A stretch of 64,000 bases of DNA from Magnetospirillum sp. XM-1 (GCF_001511835.1 NZ_LN997848.1:744001-808000), one strand, 5' to 3'. Shown: positions 35,273 to 45,950, counted from the stretch's first letter. Translations and numbers: made by a program. Notes: a model not told the origin generated them from the sequence alone.

Positions 35273-36529
35273 ATGCATTTGCAGGACCTGAAGAAGAAGA
35301 GCCCGGCCGAACTCCTGGCCTTTGCCGAAGAGCTGGAAGTGGAAAACGCCAGCACGCTTCGTAAGCAGGACATGATGTTCGCCATCCTGAAGCAGCTGGC
35401 CGACAACGACACGCCCATCTACGGTGACGGCGTGCTGGAGATCCTGCAGGACGGTTTCGGCTTCTTGCGCAGCCCCGAGGCCAACTATCTTCCCGGCCCC
35501 GACGACATCTATGTCAGCCCCAGCCAGGTGCGCCGCTTCGGCCTTCGCACCGGCGACACGGTGGACGGCCAGATCAGAGCGCCCAAGGACGGCGAGCGCT
35601 ATTTCGCCCTGCTCAAGGTCAACAACATCAATTTCGAGGACCCGGAAAAGGTCCGCCACCGCATCAACTTCGACAACCTCACCCCGCTTTATCCCGACGA
35701 GAAGCTGAAGCTGGAGATCGAGGATCCCACCCGCAAAGATCTCACCACCCGGGTGATCGATCTGGTGGCCCCCATCGGCAAGGGCCAGCGCGCTCTGATC
35801 GTCGCGCCGCCGCGCACCGGCAAGACCGTGATGCTGCAGAACATGGCGCACGCCATTTCGCTCAATCACCCCGAGGTCTACCTGATCGTGCTGCTCATCG
35901 ACGAGCGGCCCGAGGAAGTGACCGACATGGCCCGTTCGGTGAAGGGCGAGGTCATCTCGTCCACCTTCGACGAGCCGGCGTCGCGCCACGTCCAGGTCAC
36001 CGAGATGGTGCTGGAGAAGGCCAAGCGTCTGGTCGAGCACAAGCGCGACGTGGTGATCCTGCTCGATTCCATCACCCGCCTGGCGCGCGCCTACAACACC
36101 GTGGTTCCCAGTTCGGGCAAGGTGCTGACCGGCGGCGTCGACGCCAACGCCCTACAGCGTCCCAAGCGCTTCTTCGGCGCGGCCCGCAATATCGAGGAAG
36201 GCGGCTCGCTGTCCATCATCGCCACCGCCCTGATCGACACCGGCTCGCGCATGGACGAGGTGATTTTCGAAGAGTTCAAGGGTACCGGTAACTCGGAAAT
36301 CATCCTGGACCGCAAGCTGTCGGACAAGCGCACCTTCCCGGCCATCGACATCACCAAGTCGGGCACCCGCAAGGAAGAGCTGCTGGTCGACAAGGGCATC
36401 CTGTCCAAGATGTGGGTTCTGCGCCGCATCCTGATGCCCATGGGTGTGGTCGACGCTATGGAATTCCTGGTGGACAAGCTCAAGCACTCGAAGAACAACG
36501 GCGATTTCTTCGAAGCGATGAATTCGTAG
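35273..36529 (+). CDS. rho: Transcription termination factor Rho
   Basis: 418 residues. N-terminal [21 protein letters not shown]; cold-shock-like RNA-binding domain with [23 protein letters not shown]; Walker [12 protein letters not shown]; Walker [19 protein letters not shown] loops [25 protein letters not shown]. Sits downstream of hemEHJ after a 202-base leader that could allow autoregulation, as is known for rho in other bacteria. A strong terminator follows. Confidence 0.98.
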   Translation: MHLQDLKKKSPAELLAFAEELEVENASTLRKQDMMFAILKQLADNDTPIYGDGVLEILQDGFGFLRSPEANYLPGPDDIYVSPSQVRRFGLRTGDTVDGQIRAPKDGERYFALLKVNNINFEDPEKVRHRINFDNLTPLYPDEKLKLEIEDPTRKDLTTRVIDLVAPIGKGQRALIVAPPRTGKTVMLQNMAHAISLNHPEVYLIVLLIDERPEEVTDMARSVKGEVISSTFDEPASRHVQVTEMVLEKAKRLVEHKRDVVILLDSITRLARAYNTVVPSSGKVLTGGVDANALQRPKRFFGAARNIEEGGSLSIIATALIDTGSRMDEVIFEEFKGTGNSEIILDRKLSDKRTFPAIDITKSGTRKEELLVDKGILSKMWVLRRILMPMGVVDAMEFLVDKLKHSKNNGDFFEAMNS

Positions 36530-36552
36530 TTTCGAGTGTTCGCCTGAACGAG

Positions 36553-36584
36553 AAACGCCGGTCGAAAGACCGGCGTTTTTTCTT
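36553..36584. terminator. Rho-independent terminator after rho
   Basis: AAACGCCGGTC (36553-36563), GAAA tetraloop, GACCGGCGTT then TTTTTCTTT. GNRA loop and U-tract are ideal for the plus strand; the A-rich left side lets it act weakly on the convergent minus-strand gene. Confidence 0.93.
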
Positions 36585-36588
36585 TGGC

Positions 36589-36966
36589 TCAGTGATGGCT
36601 GGACGTCCGACGCCGATGATGGCGCCGATGGCTTTGGCTCAACAGGTCGTCCGAGGGGCCGTCGTCGTCGGAACGCCGGCGCCACAGATGGATGCCGCCG
36701 GCCAGCAGCATGGGCGGTACCACCACGATGGCGATACGGCCCAGCATGTTGAAGAACGAGGTGCGGTCGGTGTCGATGACCACCTGGTTCTTGCATTCAT
36801 AGCGCTGCTTGAAGGTGCCCGAGCAGTCGCGCAGCCGTTCCTTGACGGTGTCGGAGGAATGGTTCTCCACCGTGCCTTGGGGAAGGTTGGCGAACTGGTC
36901 CCAGCCCGCCCAGGCCATCCAGGCCAGACTGACCACCGTCACCATCACATTGCCGATCTTGGACAC
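36589..36966 (-). CDS. Two-span membrane protein of unknown function
   Basis: 125 residues. GTG start with GGAGGGAAG directly upstream. Membrane helices at about 8-24 and 75-93; the segment between them carries two cysteines (DCSGTFKQRYECKN) and would be periplasmic, possibly a disulfide. The C-terminus is basic and His-rich (HRRHHRRRTSSHH). No family recognised. Converges on rho. Confidence 0.65.
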   Translation of the reverse strand: MSKIGNVMVTVVSLAWMAWAGWDQFANLPQGTVENHSSDTVKERLRDCSGTFKQRYECKNQVVIDTDRTSFFNMLGRIAIVVVPPMLLAGGIHLWRRRSDDDGPSDDLLSQSHRRHHRRRTSSHH

Positions 36967-37028
36967 GCCTTCCCTCCAACTCCGGGTGAAACCCGAACCC
37001 GGAGACTACTATCCTTTCGGAAGGGGCT

Positions 37029-38006
37029 TCACGGCAAGAGGAGAGTGGAGCCCGTGGTCTTGCGCCCTTCCAGATCGCGATGGGCCTGGGGCGCCTCCAT
37101 CAGGGGGTAAGTCTGGTTGACCTCCACCTTGACCACACCCTTTTGCACCACCTCGAACAACTCGTTGGCCGAGTCCACCAGATCGGAACGCTTGGCGGTG
37201 TAGGCCATCAGCGAGGGCCGGGTCAGGAACAGCGAGCCCTTGGCGGCCAGCAGGCCGGTGTCCAGGGGCTCGACCTTGCCCGAGCTTTGGCCGAACGACA
37301 CCATCATGCCCAGCGGACGCAGGCAATCCAGCGACTTCAGGAAAGTGTCCTTGCCCACCGAATCGTAGACCACCGGCACGCCCTCGCCGTTGGTGATCTC
37401 GCGCACGCGGGCGACGAAATCCTCGGACTTGTAGAGAATGGGATGGTCGCAGCCATGCGTCCTGGCCAGCTCCGCCTTTTCCTCCGACCCCACCGTGCCG
37501 ATCACCGTGGCGCCCAGGTGCCGGGCCCATTGGCAGACCAGCAGGCCGACACCGCCGGCGGCGGCGTGAATCAGGATGGTGTCGCCCTTCTGCACGGGGT
37601 AGGTCCGGCGCAGCAGATACTGGGCGGTCATGCCCTGGAGCATCATGGCGGCGGCCTTGCGGTCGTCGATGTCGTCGGGCAGCTTCACCAGCCGGTCGGC
37701 GGGCATCAGGCGCACCTCGGCATAGGCTCCCAGCGGCGGATTGGCGTAGGCCACCCGGTCGCCGGGCTTGAACTCCGTCACGCCGTCGCCCACCGCCTCG
37801 ATGATGCCGGCACCTTCCAGACCGGGCGTGAAGGGCAGCGGCGCAGGATAGAGCCCGGTGCGGTGATAGACGTCGATGAAGTTGAGCCCCACGGCGGTGT
37901 GGCGCAGCAGCACCTGGCCGGCGGCGGGGGCTGCGACCTCGACCTCTTCCCAGACCATGACCTCGGGGCCGCCGGGCTGGTGGATTCGGATGGCGTAAGT
38001 CTTCAT
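37029..38006 (-). CDS. qor: Zinc-independent quinone oxidoreductase (QOR/zeta-crystallin family)
   Basis: 325 residues. MKTYAIRIHQPGGPEVM, GLNFIDVYHRTGLYP, PFTPGLEGAGIIEAVGDGV, then the NADPH-binding IHAAAGGVGLLVCQWARHLGATVIGTV and SVGKDTFLKSLDCLRPLG. No zinc-ligand cysteines of the MDR alcohol dehydrogenases, typical of QOR. NADPH-dependent one-electron quinone reduction is the family activity. ATGA overlap with ogt. Confidence 0.93.
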   Translation of the reverse strand: MKTYAIRIHQPGGPEVMVWEEVEVAAPAAGQVLLRHTAVGLNFIDVYHRTGLYPAPLPFTPGLEGAGIIEAVGDGVTEFKPGDRVAYANPPLGAYAEVRLMPADRLVKLPDDIDDRKAAAMMLQGMTAQYLLRRTYPVQKGDTILIHAAAGGVGLLVCQWARHLGATVIGTVGSEEKAELARTHGCDHPILYKSEDFVARVREITNGEGVPVVYDSVGKDTFLKSLDCLRPLGMMVSFGQSSGKVEPLDTGLLAAKGSLFLTRPSLMAYTAKRSDLVDSANELFEVVQKGVVKVEVNQTYPLMEAPQAHRDLEGRKTTGSTLLLP

Positions 38007-38455
38007 TTCACCGGGACTCCCTCGTGACGCAGCAGGAATTCCTTGGTCTCGATGCCGTCGATGCCGGAATAGCCGCCCATGGCGCCATTGGCGGCCAGCA
38101 CCCGATGGCAGGGAATGATCACCGGAATGGGATTGCGGCCGCAGGCGCCGCCCAGGGCCCGGGCCGCCGTTCCCAACTCCTCGGCCAGTTCGCCGTAGCT
38201 CTTGGTCTGGCCGAAGGGGATCCTGGCCAGGGCCGCCCAGACCTTCTGCTGGAACGCCGTGCCGTGGGGGGCCAGCGGCAGGTCGAAGGTGGTGCGCTTG
38301 CCGTCGAAATATTCCTCCAGCTGGTCGCGGGCCTTGAGCAGAAGGGGGGTCTCGTCGTTTTCGGGCAGAAATCCCCAATCCACGGCGACGATGGCGCCGT
38401 CGGCCTCGAACAGGGCCAACGGCCCGATGGGGGAATTGAAGGCAAGCTGCGGCAT
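38003..38455 (-). CDS. ogt: Methylated-DNA-protein cysteine methyltransferase
   Basis: Repairs O6-alkylguanine in a single-turnover reaction. 150 residues. Active site IPVIIPCHRVLAANGAMGGYSG (acceptor Cys about 116), RIPFGQTKSYGELAEELG helix-turn-helix. Lacks the Ada N-terminal domain, hence the Ogt type. Located 8 bases after the YyaL-like gene and overlapping qor, so one minus-strand operon. Confidence 0.95.
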   Translation of the reverse strand: MPQLAFNSPIGPLALFEADGAIVAVDWGFLPENDETPLLLKARDQLEEYFDGKRTTFDLPLAPHGTAFQQKVWAALARIPFGQTKSYGELAEELGTAARALGGACGRNPIPVIIPCHRVLAANGAMGGYSGIDGIETKEFLLRHEGVPVK

Positions 38456-38463
38456 GGCGGCGA

Positions 38464-40479
38464 TCACTTTTCGCTGAGCAGGGCGGCCAGTCGTTGGGGA
38501 TCGGTGACCGGCGCCTTGCAGGTGGAGCCCCGGCAAATATAGGCCGCCGCCTTGCCCTCTGCCAGCGACTTGCCATGGGCGGGATGGCCTATGGCCAGGG
38601 ATGCGCCGTCCTCGACCCTGAGCAGCGAGACGGCGGGCAGCGGGTGGGCGGCGAAGGCGCCGAGCAGGGCAAGGCTGCCAGGATCGTCCAGGGGCCCGAC
38701 GATCACCACCTGCAGCGGCTCGGCCAGGATGGAAAAGGCCTCGAGCAGGGAGGTCATGTGGGGGATCTGTTCGGGGATGGCGGCGGCGAAGGAATCGATC
38801 ACCGCGTTCGCGCGCTCGCGCCAGGCTTCGTCGCCGGTGGCCAGCCACAGCCGGGCCAGGGCCTCGGCCATCATGCCGTTGCCGCTGGGCACCGCCGAAT
38901 CGAAGGTGGGCTTGGTGCGGATCACCACGTCGGTGGCGTCCCCGGCGGAATGGAAATAGCCGCCGCCCGTCTCGTCCCAATGATGGGCGTGAACCTGTCC
39001 GGCCCAGGCCTTGGCGCGGTCCAGGTAGTCGGGCCGGGCGGTGATCTCGTGCAGCGCCAGCGCCGCCAGCATCAACCAGGCGTAATCGTCGAGCACGGCG
39101 GCGGTTTCGGCCCGGCCCTGGCACAGGGAATGGGCGGGGCGTCCGTCGGGCCGGGTCATCTTCTCGATGATGATCCCGAAGGCATGCTCGGCCGCGGCCA
39201 GCCAGTCGGGGCGGTCGAAGGCCAGCGCCGCCTCGGCCAGAGCCGCGATCATCATGGCGTTCCAGTCGGCCAGCACCTTGCCGTCGCGGCCCGGCCAAAC
39301 CCGCTTGTCGCGCTCGGCCAGCAAGGCCGCCTTGGCCGCCGCCAGTCCTGAATCGTCGCCGCCGCCCCTGGGGTGGTTGCGATGCAGGATGTTGCGCCCC
39401 TCCCAATTGCCGTGGGGCTGCACGCCGTACAATTTGCAGAATTCCGAAGCGGTCTCCAGGTCCAGCAGGGCCGAGATCTCTTCCGAGGTCCAGGTGTAGA
39501 ACAGCCCTTCCTCGCCCTCGCTGTCTGCGTCGAGTGCGGCGGCGAAGGCGCCGCCCTCGGCGGTCATGTCGCGCAACAGCCAGCCCACCGTCTCGAAGAT
39601 GCGGGCGCGGTAAAGGGGCGAGCCGGTATGCTTCCACACCTTGGTCAGCAGCGACAAAAGCTGGGCGTTGTCGTAGAGCATCTTCTCGAAATGGGGCACC
39701 AGCCAGATGTCGTCGGTGGAATAGCGCATGAAGCCGCCGCCCAGGTGGTCGTAGATGCCGCCCTGGCAGATATGGTCCAGCGTCACCGTCACCGCGTCCT
39801 TGAGGCTGGAATTGCCGGTCCGCAAGTACGAGTGCCACAGGAAGCGGAACAGGCCGGGCTGGGGAAACTTGGGCGCGCCCACCGTGCCGCCGTCCTCGAA
39901 ATCGATCAGCCGCAGGCATTGGGTGGCGGCCAGATCCACCACCTCCATGTCGAGGCCCATGGGTCCGGGCGAGCGGGCCATCTGTTCCAGCGCACCCCGG
40001 ATGCGCTCCACATTGTGGCCGATCTTTTCCGGGTCCTTGTGGAAGGTGTGGGCGATGCCCTCCAGCACGTCGGGGAAGGCGGCGCGGCCATAGCGCGGCG
40101 TGGCGGGGAAATAAGTGCCGCCCCAGAACGGCTCGGCGTCGGGGGTGAGGAACATGGTCAGCGGCCAGCCGCCGTGCTGGCCCATCAGCGCCAGCGCGTT
40201 CTGGTACAGCGCATCCAGATCGGGGCGTTCCTCGCGGTCGACCTTGATGTTGACGAACAGGTGGTTCATCAGCCCGGCGATGCCTTCGTCCTCGAAGCTT
40301 TCATGGGCCATGACATGGCACCAGTGGCAGGCGGAATAGCCCACCGAAAGGAGGATCGGCTTGTTGGCGGCCTTGGCCTCGGCCAGGGCGTCCGCTCCCC
40401 AGGCCCACCAGTGGACGGGGTTATGGGCGTGCTGCAGCAGATAGGGGCTGGTCTCGGCGGCCAGTCGGTTGAAAGACAT
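38464..40479 (-). CDS. YyaL/SPATA20-type thioredoxin-fold protein (DUF255)
   Basis: 671 residues. N-terminal thioredoxin-like domain with [19 protein letters not shown] and [20 protein letters not shown]; the CHWC motif is at residues 51-54. The rest is an (alpha/alpha)6 barrel like N-acylglucosamine epimerases, with [17 protein letters not shown] and [17 protein letters not shown]. Widespread but biochemically undefined; a role in thiol redox or sugar metabolism is often guessed. No signal peptide. Confidence 0.93.
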   Translation of the reverse strand: MSFNRLAAETSPYLLQHAHNPVHWWAWGADALAEAKAANKPILLSVGYSACHWCHVMAHESFEDEGIAGLMNHLFVNIKVDREERPDLDALYQNALALMGQHGGWPLTMFLTPDAEPFWGGTYFPATPRYGRAAFPDVLEGIAHTFHKDPEKIGHNVERIRGALEQMARSPGPMGLDMEVVDLAATQCLRLIDFEDGGTVGAPKFPQPGLFRFLWHSYLRTGNSSLKDAVTVTLDHICQGGIYDHLGGGFMRYSTDDIWLVPHFEKMLYDNAQLLSLLTKVWKHTGSPLYRARIFETVGWLLRDMTAEGGAFAAALDADSEGEEGLFYTWTSEEISALLDLETASEFCKLYGVQPHGNWEGRNILHRNHPRGGGDDSGLAAAKAALLAERDKRVWPGRDGKVLADWNAMMIAALAEAALAFDRPDWLAAAEHAFGIIIEKMTRPDGRPAHSLCQGRAETAAVLDDYAWLMLAALALHEITARPDYLDRAKAWAGQVHAHHWDETGGGYFHSAGDATDVVIRTKPTFDSAVPSGNGMMAEALARLWLATGDEAWRERANAVIDSFAAAIPEQIPHMTSLLEAFSILAEPLQVVIVGPLDDPGSLALLGAFAAHPLPAVSLLRVEDGASLAIGHPAHGKSLAEGKAAAYICRGSTCKAPVTDPQRLAALLSEK

Positions 40480-40568
40480 TCCTTGATCCTTGAACGGCGG
40501 GACATTGCGTCCGGGAGGGCTAATGCTTAGTTTGGGAGGAGGTGGGCCGAGCGCAAGACGAGGATGAC

Positions 40569-40820
40569 ATGAAGATCACCGTGGATGTGGACTGTACGCC
40601 GGAAGAGGCGCGGACCTTTCTGGGCCTGCCCGACGTCAAGCCCATGCAGGAAGCGCTGATGAAGCAGATTCAGGACCAGATGGCCGCCAGCCTGCACGCC
40701 ATGGAGCCCGAGACCATGCTGAAGGTCTGGCTGCCCGCCGGCGTCCAGGGCATGGAGCAGCTGCAGAAGATGTTCTGGTCGCAGTTCGCTTCCGGCGGAC
40801 GGCAACCCAAGGAGAAGTGA
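40569..40820 (+). CDS. Small DUF6489-like protein
   Basis: 83 residues: [37 protein letters not shown] then helices and a [13 protein letters not shown] motif. Matches my memory of a small alphaproteobacterial family (DUF6489) of unknown role. The start is the ATG after GAGGATGAC. It immediately precedes the 2Fe-2S protein and mnmE. Confidence 0.75.
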   Translation: MKITVDVDCTPEEARTFLGLPDVKPMQEALMKQIQDQMAASLHAMEPETMLKVWLPAGVQGMEQLQKMFWSQFASGGRQPKEK

Positions 40821-40822
40821 AA

Positions 40823-41164
40823 GTGAGCCGTCTGCCCAGCGATCCGCCCGACTTTTTCCGGGTCCACGTCTTCATCTGCACCAACCGCCGCCCCGACGAC
40901 AACAAGCGCGGCTCGTGCGCTCAGAAGGGGTCCGAGGATTTGCGCGAGCACATGAAGAATGCGCAGAAGAAGCTCGGCCTCAAGGACGTGCGCATCAATT
41001 CCGCCGGCTGCCTCGACCGCTGCGGCCAGGGGCCGGTGATGGTGATCTATCCCGAGGGCATCTGGTACAGCTTCCACACCATCGCCGACATCGACGAGAT
41101 CCTGGACACCCATGTGGTCAAGGGCGGCCGGGTCGAGCGTCTGATGCTCGCCGCCCAGCCCTGA
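40823..41164 (+). CDS. Thioredoxin-like 2Fe-2S ferredoxin-domain protein
   Basis: 113 residues. Four cysteines (about 19, 32, 63, 67) in FICTNRRPDDNKRGSCAQKG and SAGCLDRCGQGPVMVIYP form the Shethna/NuoE-like 2Fe-2S site. Stand-alone proteins of this kind are electron carriers; the partner is unknown. GTG at 40823 is spaced well from GGAGAA; GTG at 40817 is closer to it and less likely. Just upstream of mnmE, an enzyme needing reduced flavin in its complex, which may be coincidental. Confidence 0.88.
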   Translation: MSRLPSDPPDFFRVHVFICTNRRPDDNKRGSCAQKGSEDLREHMKNAQKKLGLKDVRINSAGCLDRCGQGPVMVIYPEGIWYSFHTIADIDEILDTHVVKGGRVERLMLAAQP

Positions 41165-41174
41165 CGGCATCCCC

Positions 41175-42500
41175 ATGTCCGACACCATCTATGCCCTTGC
41201 CAGCGCCTCGGGCCGCGCCGGCGTGGCGGTGTGGCGACTGTCGGGCGAGAGGGCGGGCGAGGCCCTTCGCGCCCTGACCGGCAAGGATCTGCCCGAACCC
41301 CGCAAGGCTTCGCGCGCCCGCATCCGTGACGCAAGCGGCGAGGCGATCGACGACGGGCTGGTCCTGTGGTTCGCCGCGCCGTCTTCCTTCACCGGCGAGG
41401 ACGTGGCCGAGTTGCATCTGCATGGCGGCCGGGCGGTGGCGGCGGCGCTGACCCGGCGGCTGGGCGAATTGGGCCTGCGTCCCGCCGAGCCGGGCGAGTT
41501 TTCCCGCCGCGCCTTCCTCAACGGCAAGCTCGATCTCACCCGCGCCGAGGCCATCGCCGATCTGGTCGATGCCGAGACGGCGGCGCAGCAGCGCCAGGCC
41601 CTGCGCCAGCTGGACGGTGGACTGGCCGGGCTGGTGGAGGAGTGGCGGGCGGGCCTGATCCGCGCCATGGCCCATCTGGAAGCGGTGATCGACTTCGCCG
41701 ACGAGGACATCCCCGACACGTTGGCAGAGCAATCGGTGGCCGAGGTCCGCGCCCTTAAGGCCGAGATGGCGGGCCATCTGGACGAGCGCCGCAGCGGCGA
41801 GCGGCTTCGGGACGGCATCCATATCGCCATCCTGGGTGCGCCCAATGCCGGCAAGTCCAGTCTGCTGAACCGCCTTGCCGGGCGGGAAGCCGCCATCGTC
41901 TCGGCCCAGGCCGGCACCACGCGGGACGTGATCGAGGTGCATCTGGACCTGGACGGCTGGCCGGTGATCGTCGCCGACACCGCCGGCTTGCGGGAGTCCA
42001 CCTGCGAGATCGAGAGCGAAGGCGTACGCCGGGCGGCAGCCCGGGCGGCAGGCGCCGATCTCAAGCTCTGCGTCTTCGACGGGTCGCTCCATCCCGATCT
42101 GGACGCGGCGACCTTGGAAATGATAGACGACGCCACCCTGGTGGTGCTCAACAAGCGCGACCTGATGGCGGGCGAGGTTCCGGCCGTCATCAATGGCCGC
42201 CCGGTCCTGGCCCTGTCGGCCAAGCGGGGCGAGGGGGTGGACCAACTGGTCGCCGCCCTGGCCGAGACGGTGGAACACCGCTTCGCCGTGGGCGCCGCCC
42301 CGGTGCTGACCCGCGAGCGTCACCGTGTGGCGGTGGCCGAGGCGGTGGACTCACTGGCTCGGTTCGACCCGGCGATGGGTATCGAGATGGCCGCTGAGGA
42401 TTTGCGACTGGCGGCGCGCTCACTGGGCCGTATCACCGGACGGGTCGATGTGGACGAGATTTTGGACGTCATCTTCCACGAGTTCTGCATTGGAAAGTGA
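41175..42500 (+). CDS. mnmE: tRNA modification GTPase MnmE
   Basis: With MnmG, modifies wobble U34 of certain tRNAs (cmnm5U). 441 residues. N-terminal tetrahydrofolate-binding domain ([21 protein letters not shown]), G domain with G1 [13 protein letters not shown]3 DTAGLRE, G4 NKRD, and the C-terminal CIGK that carries the catalytic Cys. Last codons overlap the mnmG GTG (GTGA). Confidence 0.98.
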   Translation: MSDTIYALASASGRAGVAVWRLSGERAGEALRALTGKDLPEPRKASRARIRDASGEAIDDGLVLWFAAPSSFTGEDVAELHLHGGRAVAAALTRRLGELGLRPAEPGEFSRRAFLNGKLDLTRAEAIADLVDAETAAQQRQALRQLDGGLAGLVEEWRAGLIRAMAHLEAVIDFADEDIPDTLAEQSVAEVRALKAEMAGHLDERRSGERLRDGIHIAILGAPNAGKSSLLNRLAGREAAIVSAQAGTTRDVIEVHLDLDGWPVIVADTAGLRESTCEIESEGVRRAAARAAGADLKLCVFDGSLHPDLDAATLEMIDDATLVVLNKRDLMAGEVPAVINGRPVLALSAKRGEGVDQLVAALAETVEHRFAVGAAPVLTRERHRVAVAEAVDSLARFDPAMGIEMAAEDLRLAARSLGRITGRVDVDEILDVIFHEFCIGK

Positions 42501-44383
42501 CTCCCCCTAGATATGGTGTGTTTCACGTGAAACAAACAAGCTCTTGCGATGTGGTGGTAATCGGGGCGGGCCATGCCGGGTGCGAGGCCGCCGCCGCCGC
42601 CGCGCGCTTCGGCGCACGCACCGTGCTGCTCACCCAGCGGCTCGAGACCATCGGCGAGATGAGCTGCAACCCGGCCATCGGCGGTCTGGCCAAGGGTCAG
42701 CTGGTGCGCGAGATCGACGCCCTGGACGGGCTGATGGGCCGCGCCATCGACCGCGCCGGCATCCAGTTCCGCATCCTCAACCGCAGCAAGGGACCGGCGG
42801 TGCAGGGACCCCGCGCCCAGGCCGACCGCAAGCTCTATCGCCTCGCCATGCGCGCCCTGCTGGACGAGACCGCCAACCTGTCGCTGCTGGAGGGCTCGGC
42901 CGAGGATCTGGTGGTGGAAGGGGGAAGGGTAAGCGGTGTGGTCCTGGCCGACGGCTCGACCCTTGTCTGCGGCGCCGTGGTGATCACCACCGGCACCTTT
43001 CTGCGCGGCCTGATCCATCTGGGCGAGAAGACCTGGGCCGCTGGAAGGGTGGGGGACGCGCCGTCGCTGGGCCTGTCGCTGGCGCTGGAGCGGGCGGGTC
43101 TGCCGCTGGGCCGTCTCAAGACCGGCACCCCGGCCCGCCTGGACGGCCGCACCATCGATTGGGAGTCCCTCGACCGCCAGGAGGGCGACGACCCGCCGGT
43201 GCCGTTCTCGTATCTGACGGACCGCATCACCACGCCGCAGGTGGCCTGCGGCATCACCGCCACCACGCCCGAAACCCACGCCATCATCCGCGCCAACCTG
43301 GAACGCGCCCCCATGTATTCCGGCCAGATCCAGAGCACCGGCCCGCGCTATTGCCCCAGCATCGAGGACAAGGTGGTACGCTTCGCCGACCGCGAGCGGC
43401 ACCAGATCTTCCTCGAGCCCGAGGGTCTGGACGACGACACCGTCTATCCCAACGGCATCTCCACCTCGCTGCCCGAGGACGTGCAGCTGGCCATGATCGC
43501 CACCATTCCCGGCCTGGAGAAGTGCCGGGTGATCCGTCCCGGCTATGCCATCGAATACGATTTCGTCGATCCCCGGGCCCTGCACCGCTCGCTGGAGACC
43601 CGCGCGGTGGAAGGCCTGTTCCTGGCCGGACAGATCAATGGCACCACCGGCTACGAGGAGGCGGGGGGCCAGGGCCTGCTGGCCGGGCTCAACGCGGCGC
43701 GCAAATTGGGGGGGACGGCGCCCCTGGTTCTCGACCGGGCCGACGCCTATCTGGGCGTGATGGTCGACGATCTGGTCAGCCTGGGAACATCCGAGCCCTA
43801 TCGCATGTTCACCTCGCGGGCCGAGTACCGGCTGCTGCTGCGGGCCGACAACGCCGATCTGCGCCTGACGCCCAAGGGCCGCGAGGCGGGATGTGTGGGG
43901 TCGGAGCGCTGGGCTTCCTTCGTGGTCAAGGCCGCCGGGCTGGAGCGGGGCAGGGCGCTGCTGCGCAGCCTGAAGGCCTCGCCCGACATGCTGCGCAAGC
44001 AGGGGCTGGAGATCAACCGCGACGGGGTGGTGCGCTCGGCCTGGGACCTGCTGGCCTATCCCGATCTTGACCTCGTCCGTCTCGCCCAGGTGTGGCCCGA
44101 GCTGGGCAGCCTGCCCGCCGGCGTGGCCGAACAGCTGGAGATCGAGGGCAAGTACGCCAGCTATCTCGACCGGCAGGAGGCCGACATCCGCGCCTATCGC
44201 CGCGAGGAGGGGCTGGCCCTGCCGGATGATCTGGATTACGACGCCATCGGCTCGCTGTCCAACGAGGTGCGGCAAAAATTCAAGGCGGCGCGGCCCGAGA
44301 CCTTGGCGGCGGCGGCCCGCATTCCCGGCATCACGCCGGCGGCGGTGACGGCGCTGTTGGGCTTTGTGAAAAGAGCCTCCTAG
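42497..44383 (+). CDS. mnmG: tRNA uridine 5-carboxymethylaminomethyl modification enzyme MnmG (GidA)
   Basis: FAD enzyme, partner of MnmE. 628 residues from GTG 42497. [74 protein letters not shown] and C-terminal tRNA-binding helical domain. parS site 1 lies inside the first codons, encoding GVFHVKQ; a second GTG start at 42518 (MFHVKQTSS) is an equally plausible initiation point with no clear ribosome-binding site. The MFHVKQ-type N-terminus imposed by parS is seen in many bacteria. Confidence 0.97.
   Translation: MTPPRYGVFHVKQTSSCDVVVIGAGHAGCEAAAAAARFGARTVLLTQRLETIGEMSCNPAIGGLAKGQLVREIDALDGLMGRAIDRAGIQFRILNRSKGPAVQGPRAQADRKLYRLAMRALLDETANLSLLEGSAEDLVVEGGRVSGVVLADGSTLVCGAVVITTGTFLRGLIHLGEKTWAAGRVGDAPSLGLSLALERAGLPLGRLKTGTPARLDGRTIDWESLDRQEGDDPPVPFSYLTDRITTPQVACGITATTPETHAIIRANLERAPMYSGQIQSTGPRYCPSIEDKVVRFADRERHQIFLEPEGLDDDTVYPNGISTSLPEDVQLAMIATIPGLEKCRVIRPGYAIEYDFVDPRALHRSLETRAVEGLFLAGQINGTTGYEEAGGQGLLAGLNAARKLGGTAPLVLDRADAYLGVMVDDLVSLGTSEPYRMFTSRAEYRLLLRADNADLRLTPKGREAGCVGSERWASFVVKAAGLERGRALLRSLKASPDMLRKQGLEINRDGVVRSAWDLLAYPDLDLVRLAQVWPELGSLPAGVAEQLEIEGKYASYLDRQEADIRAYRREEGLALPDDLDYDAIGSLSNEVRQKFKAARPETLAAAARIPGITPAAVTALLGFVKRAS
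42519..42534. promoter_or_regulatory. parS site 1 (ParB-binding centromere)
   Basis: Perfect 16-bp palindrome TGTTTCACGTGAAACA, the consensus ParB/Spo0J site. Inside the 5' end of mnmG. Confidence 0.96.
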
Positions 44384-44389
44384 ATTTTG

Positions 44390-44405
44390 TGTTTCACGTG
44401 AAACA
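44390..44405. promoter_or_regulatory. parS site 2
   Basis: Perfect TGTTTCACGTGAAACA in the short gap between mnmG stop and rsmG start. Confidence 0.96.
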
Positions 44406-44414
44406 GAACACTGC

Positions 44415-45047
44415 ATGGGGAATCGGATTGTGGGTCCGGAAGAGTTCCTAACGAAATCTGGTGTTTCACGTGAAACACTCGAGCGCCTGAAGCTCTATGC
44501 CGAGCTGCTGGTCAAATGGCAGGCCCGCATCAATCTGGTGGGACCCGACACCTTGGCCGATCTGTGGTCGCGGCACTTCCTCGATTCGGCTCAAGCCTTT
44601 GCCCTGATCAAGCCGGGGGCCAGGCGGCTGGTGGATCTGGGAAGCGGCGCCGGCTTTCCCGGTCTGGTGCTGGCGGTGATGGGAGCCCCCGACGTGCATC
44701 TGGTGGAGAGCGACGGGCGCAAATGCGCCTTCCTGCGCGAGGTGGCCCGAATCACCGAAACCCCGGTCACCGTGGTCAACAAGCGCATCGAGCAGATGGC
44801 ACCGCTTTCCGCCGACGTGGTGACCGCCCGCGCCCTGGCGCCGCTCGACCGGCTGCTGGGCTGGGCCTTTCCCCACCTGGCCCCGGGGGGCGAATGTCTC
44901 TTCCTGAAGGGTAGGGGGGCGGAAGACGAATTGACCGCAAGTGCGAAAGAATGGAATATCACGGCGAGCCGGGTGCCATCGCTCACCGATCCCGGCGGTC
45001 TTGTCCTTCATCTGCGTGAGGTATCCCGTGGCCGAGCCCAGCCGTAG
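44415..45047 (+). CDS. rsmG: 16S rRNA (guanine-527-N7)-methyltransferase (GidB)
   Basis: SAM-dependent methylation of G527 in 16S rRNA; its loss gives low-level streptomycin resistance. 210 residues. LLVKWQARINLVGPDTLADLWSRHFLDS, VDLGSGAGFPGLVLAV (SAM loop), VESDGRKCAFLREVARIT, ARALAPLDRLLGWAFP. parS site 3 is inside codons 16-21 (SGVSRET). The 3' end overlaps the parA start by 20 bases. Confidence 0.97.
   Translation: MGNRIVGPEEFLTKSGVSRETLERLKLYAELLVKWQARINLVGPDTLADLWSRHFLDSAQAFALIKPGARRLVDLGSGAGFPGLVLAVMGAPDVHLVESDGRKCAFLREVARITETPVTVVNKRIEQMAPLSADVVTARALAPLDRLLGWAFPHLAPGGECLFLKGRGAEDELTASAKEWNITASRVPSLTDPGGLVLHLREVSRGRAQP
44462..44477. promoter_or_regulatory. parS site 3
   Basis: Perfect TGTTTCACGTGAAACA within rsmG, 72 bases from site 2 and 1.94 kb from site 1. 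Confidence 0.96.
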
Positions 45048-45828
45048 CAGCGCCCGCGTCATCGCCGTCGCCAACCAGAAGGGCGGAGTGGGCAAGACCA
45101 CCACCGCCATCAATCTGGCGACCGCCATGGCGGCGACCAAGAAGACGGTGCTGATCATCGATCTCGACCCCCAGGGCAACGCCAGCACCGGGCTGGGCAT
45201 CGACCGTTCGGCCCGCGACGTCAATTCCTATCACGTGATGCTGGGCGAGGCGGCCCTGGCCGACGCGGTGATCGCTACCTCCATTCCCGGCCTATCCGTG
45301 GTGCCGTCGGGCGTCGACCTGTCGGGCGCCGAGATCGAGCTGGTGGAGTTCGAGCGCCGCGAGCACCGTCTCAAGGAATCCCTGGCCGGGTCGCTCGCCG
45401 CCTACGACTACGTGCTGATCGACTGCCCGCCGTCCCTGAACCTGCTGACGCTGAACGCCCTGGTGGCGGCCAATGCGGTGATGGTGCCCCTGCAGTGCGA
45501 GTTCTTCGCCCTGGAAGGCGTCAGCCATCTGATCAAGACCATCGAGCGGGTGCGCCAGGCCTTCAATCCCGGCCTGGAATTGCAGGGCATCATCCTCACC
45601 ATGTTCGACAAGCGCAACAACCTGTCCGACCAGGTGGCCGCCGACGTGCGCGAGTATTTCGGCGACAAGGTCTACAAGACGGTGATTCCGCGCAACGTCC
45701 GGGTGTCCGAGGCGCCCAGCCACGGCAAGCCGGTGCTGCTTTACGACATGAAGTGCTTAGGCTCCGAGGCCTATATCAATCTGGCTTCGGAAGTGTTGAA
45801 GCGCGAACGGGAATTGTTGAGGGCATAA
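45028..45828 (+). CDS. parA: ParA/Soj chromosome-partitioning ATPase
   Basis: 266 residues. Deviant Walker A (VANQKGGVGKTTTAINLATA; Lys18, Lys23), Walker A' DLDPQGNASTGLG, Walker B DYVLIDCPPSLNLLTLNAL, and ILTMFDKRNNLSDQVAADVRE. Cytosolic, non-specific DNA-binding ATPase moved by ParB. GTG at 45028 with GAGG upstream; the longer reading from 44941 overlaps rsmG too much. Followed by parB after 122 bases. Confidence 0.97.
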   Translation: MAEPSRSSARVIAVANQKGGVGKTTTAINLATAMAATKKTVLIIDLDPQGNASTGLGIDRSARDVNSYHVMLGEAALADAVIATSIPGLSVVPSGVDLSGAEIELVEFERREHRLKESLAGSLAAYDYVLIDCPPSLNLLTLNALVAANAVMVPLQCEFFALEGVSHLIKTIERVRQAFNPGLELQGIILTMFDKRNNLSDQVAADVREYFGDKVYKTVIPRNVRVSEAPSHGKPVLLYDMKCLGSEAYINLASEVLKRERELLRA

Positions 45829-45863
45829 CTCCGACGCGCCGGAGGCGGGGAGGCAAGGCCAAA

Positions 45864-45900
45864 GGCCGCCGCGGCTTAGGCCGCCGCGGCTTAGGCCGCG
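45864..45900. repeat. Tandem repeat (15 bp x 2.5) between parA and parB
   Basis: GGCCGCCGCGGCTTA twice, then GGCCGCG. Each unit holds the CCGCGG palindrome. Purpose unknown. Confidence 0.85.
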
Positions 45901-45950
45901 AAAGCCAAGCGAAGCGCCCGGCGATTGAGGGCTGACCAAGAGGGTTTAAA

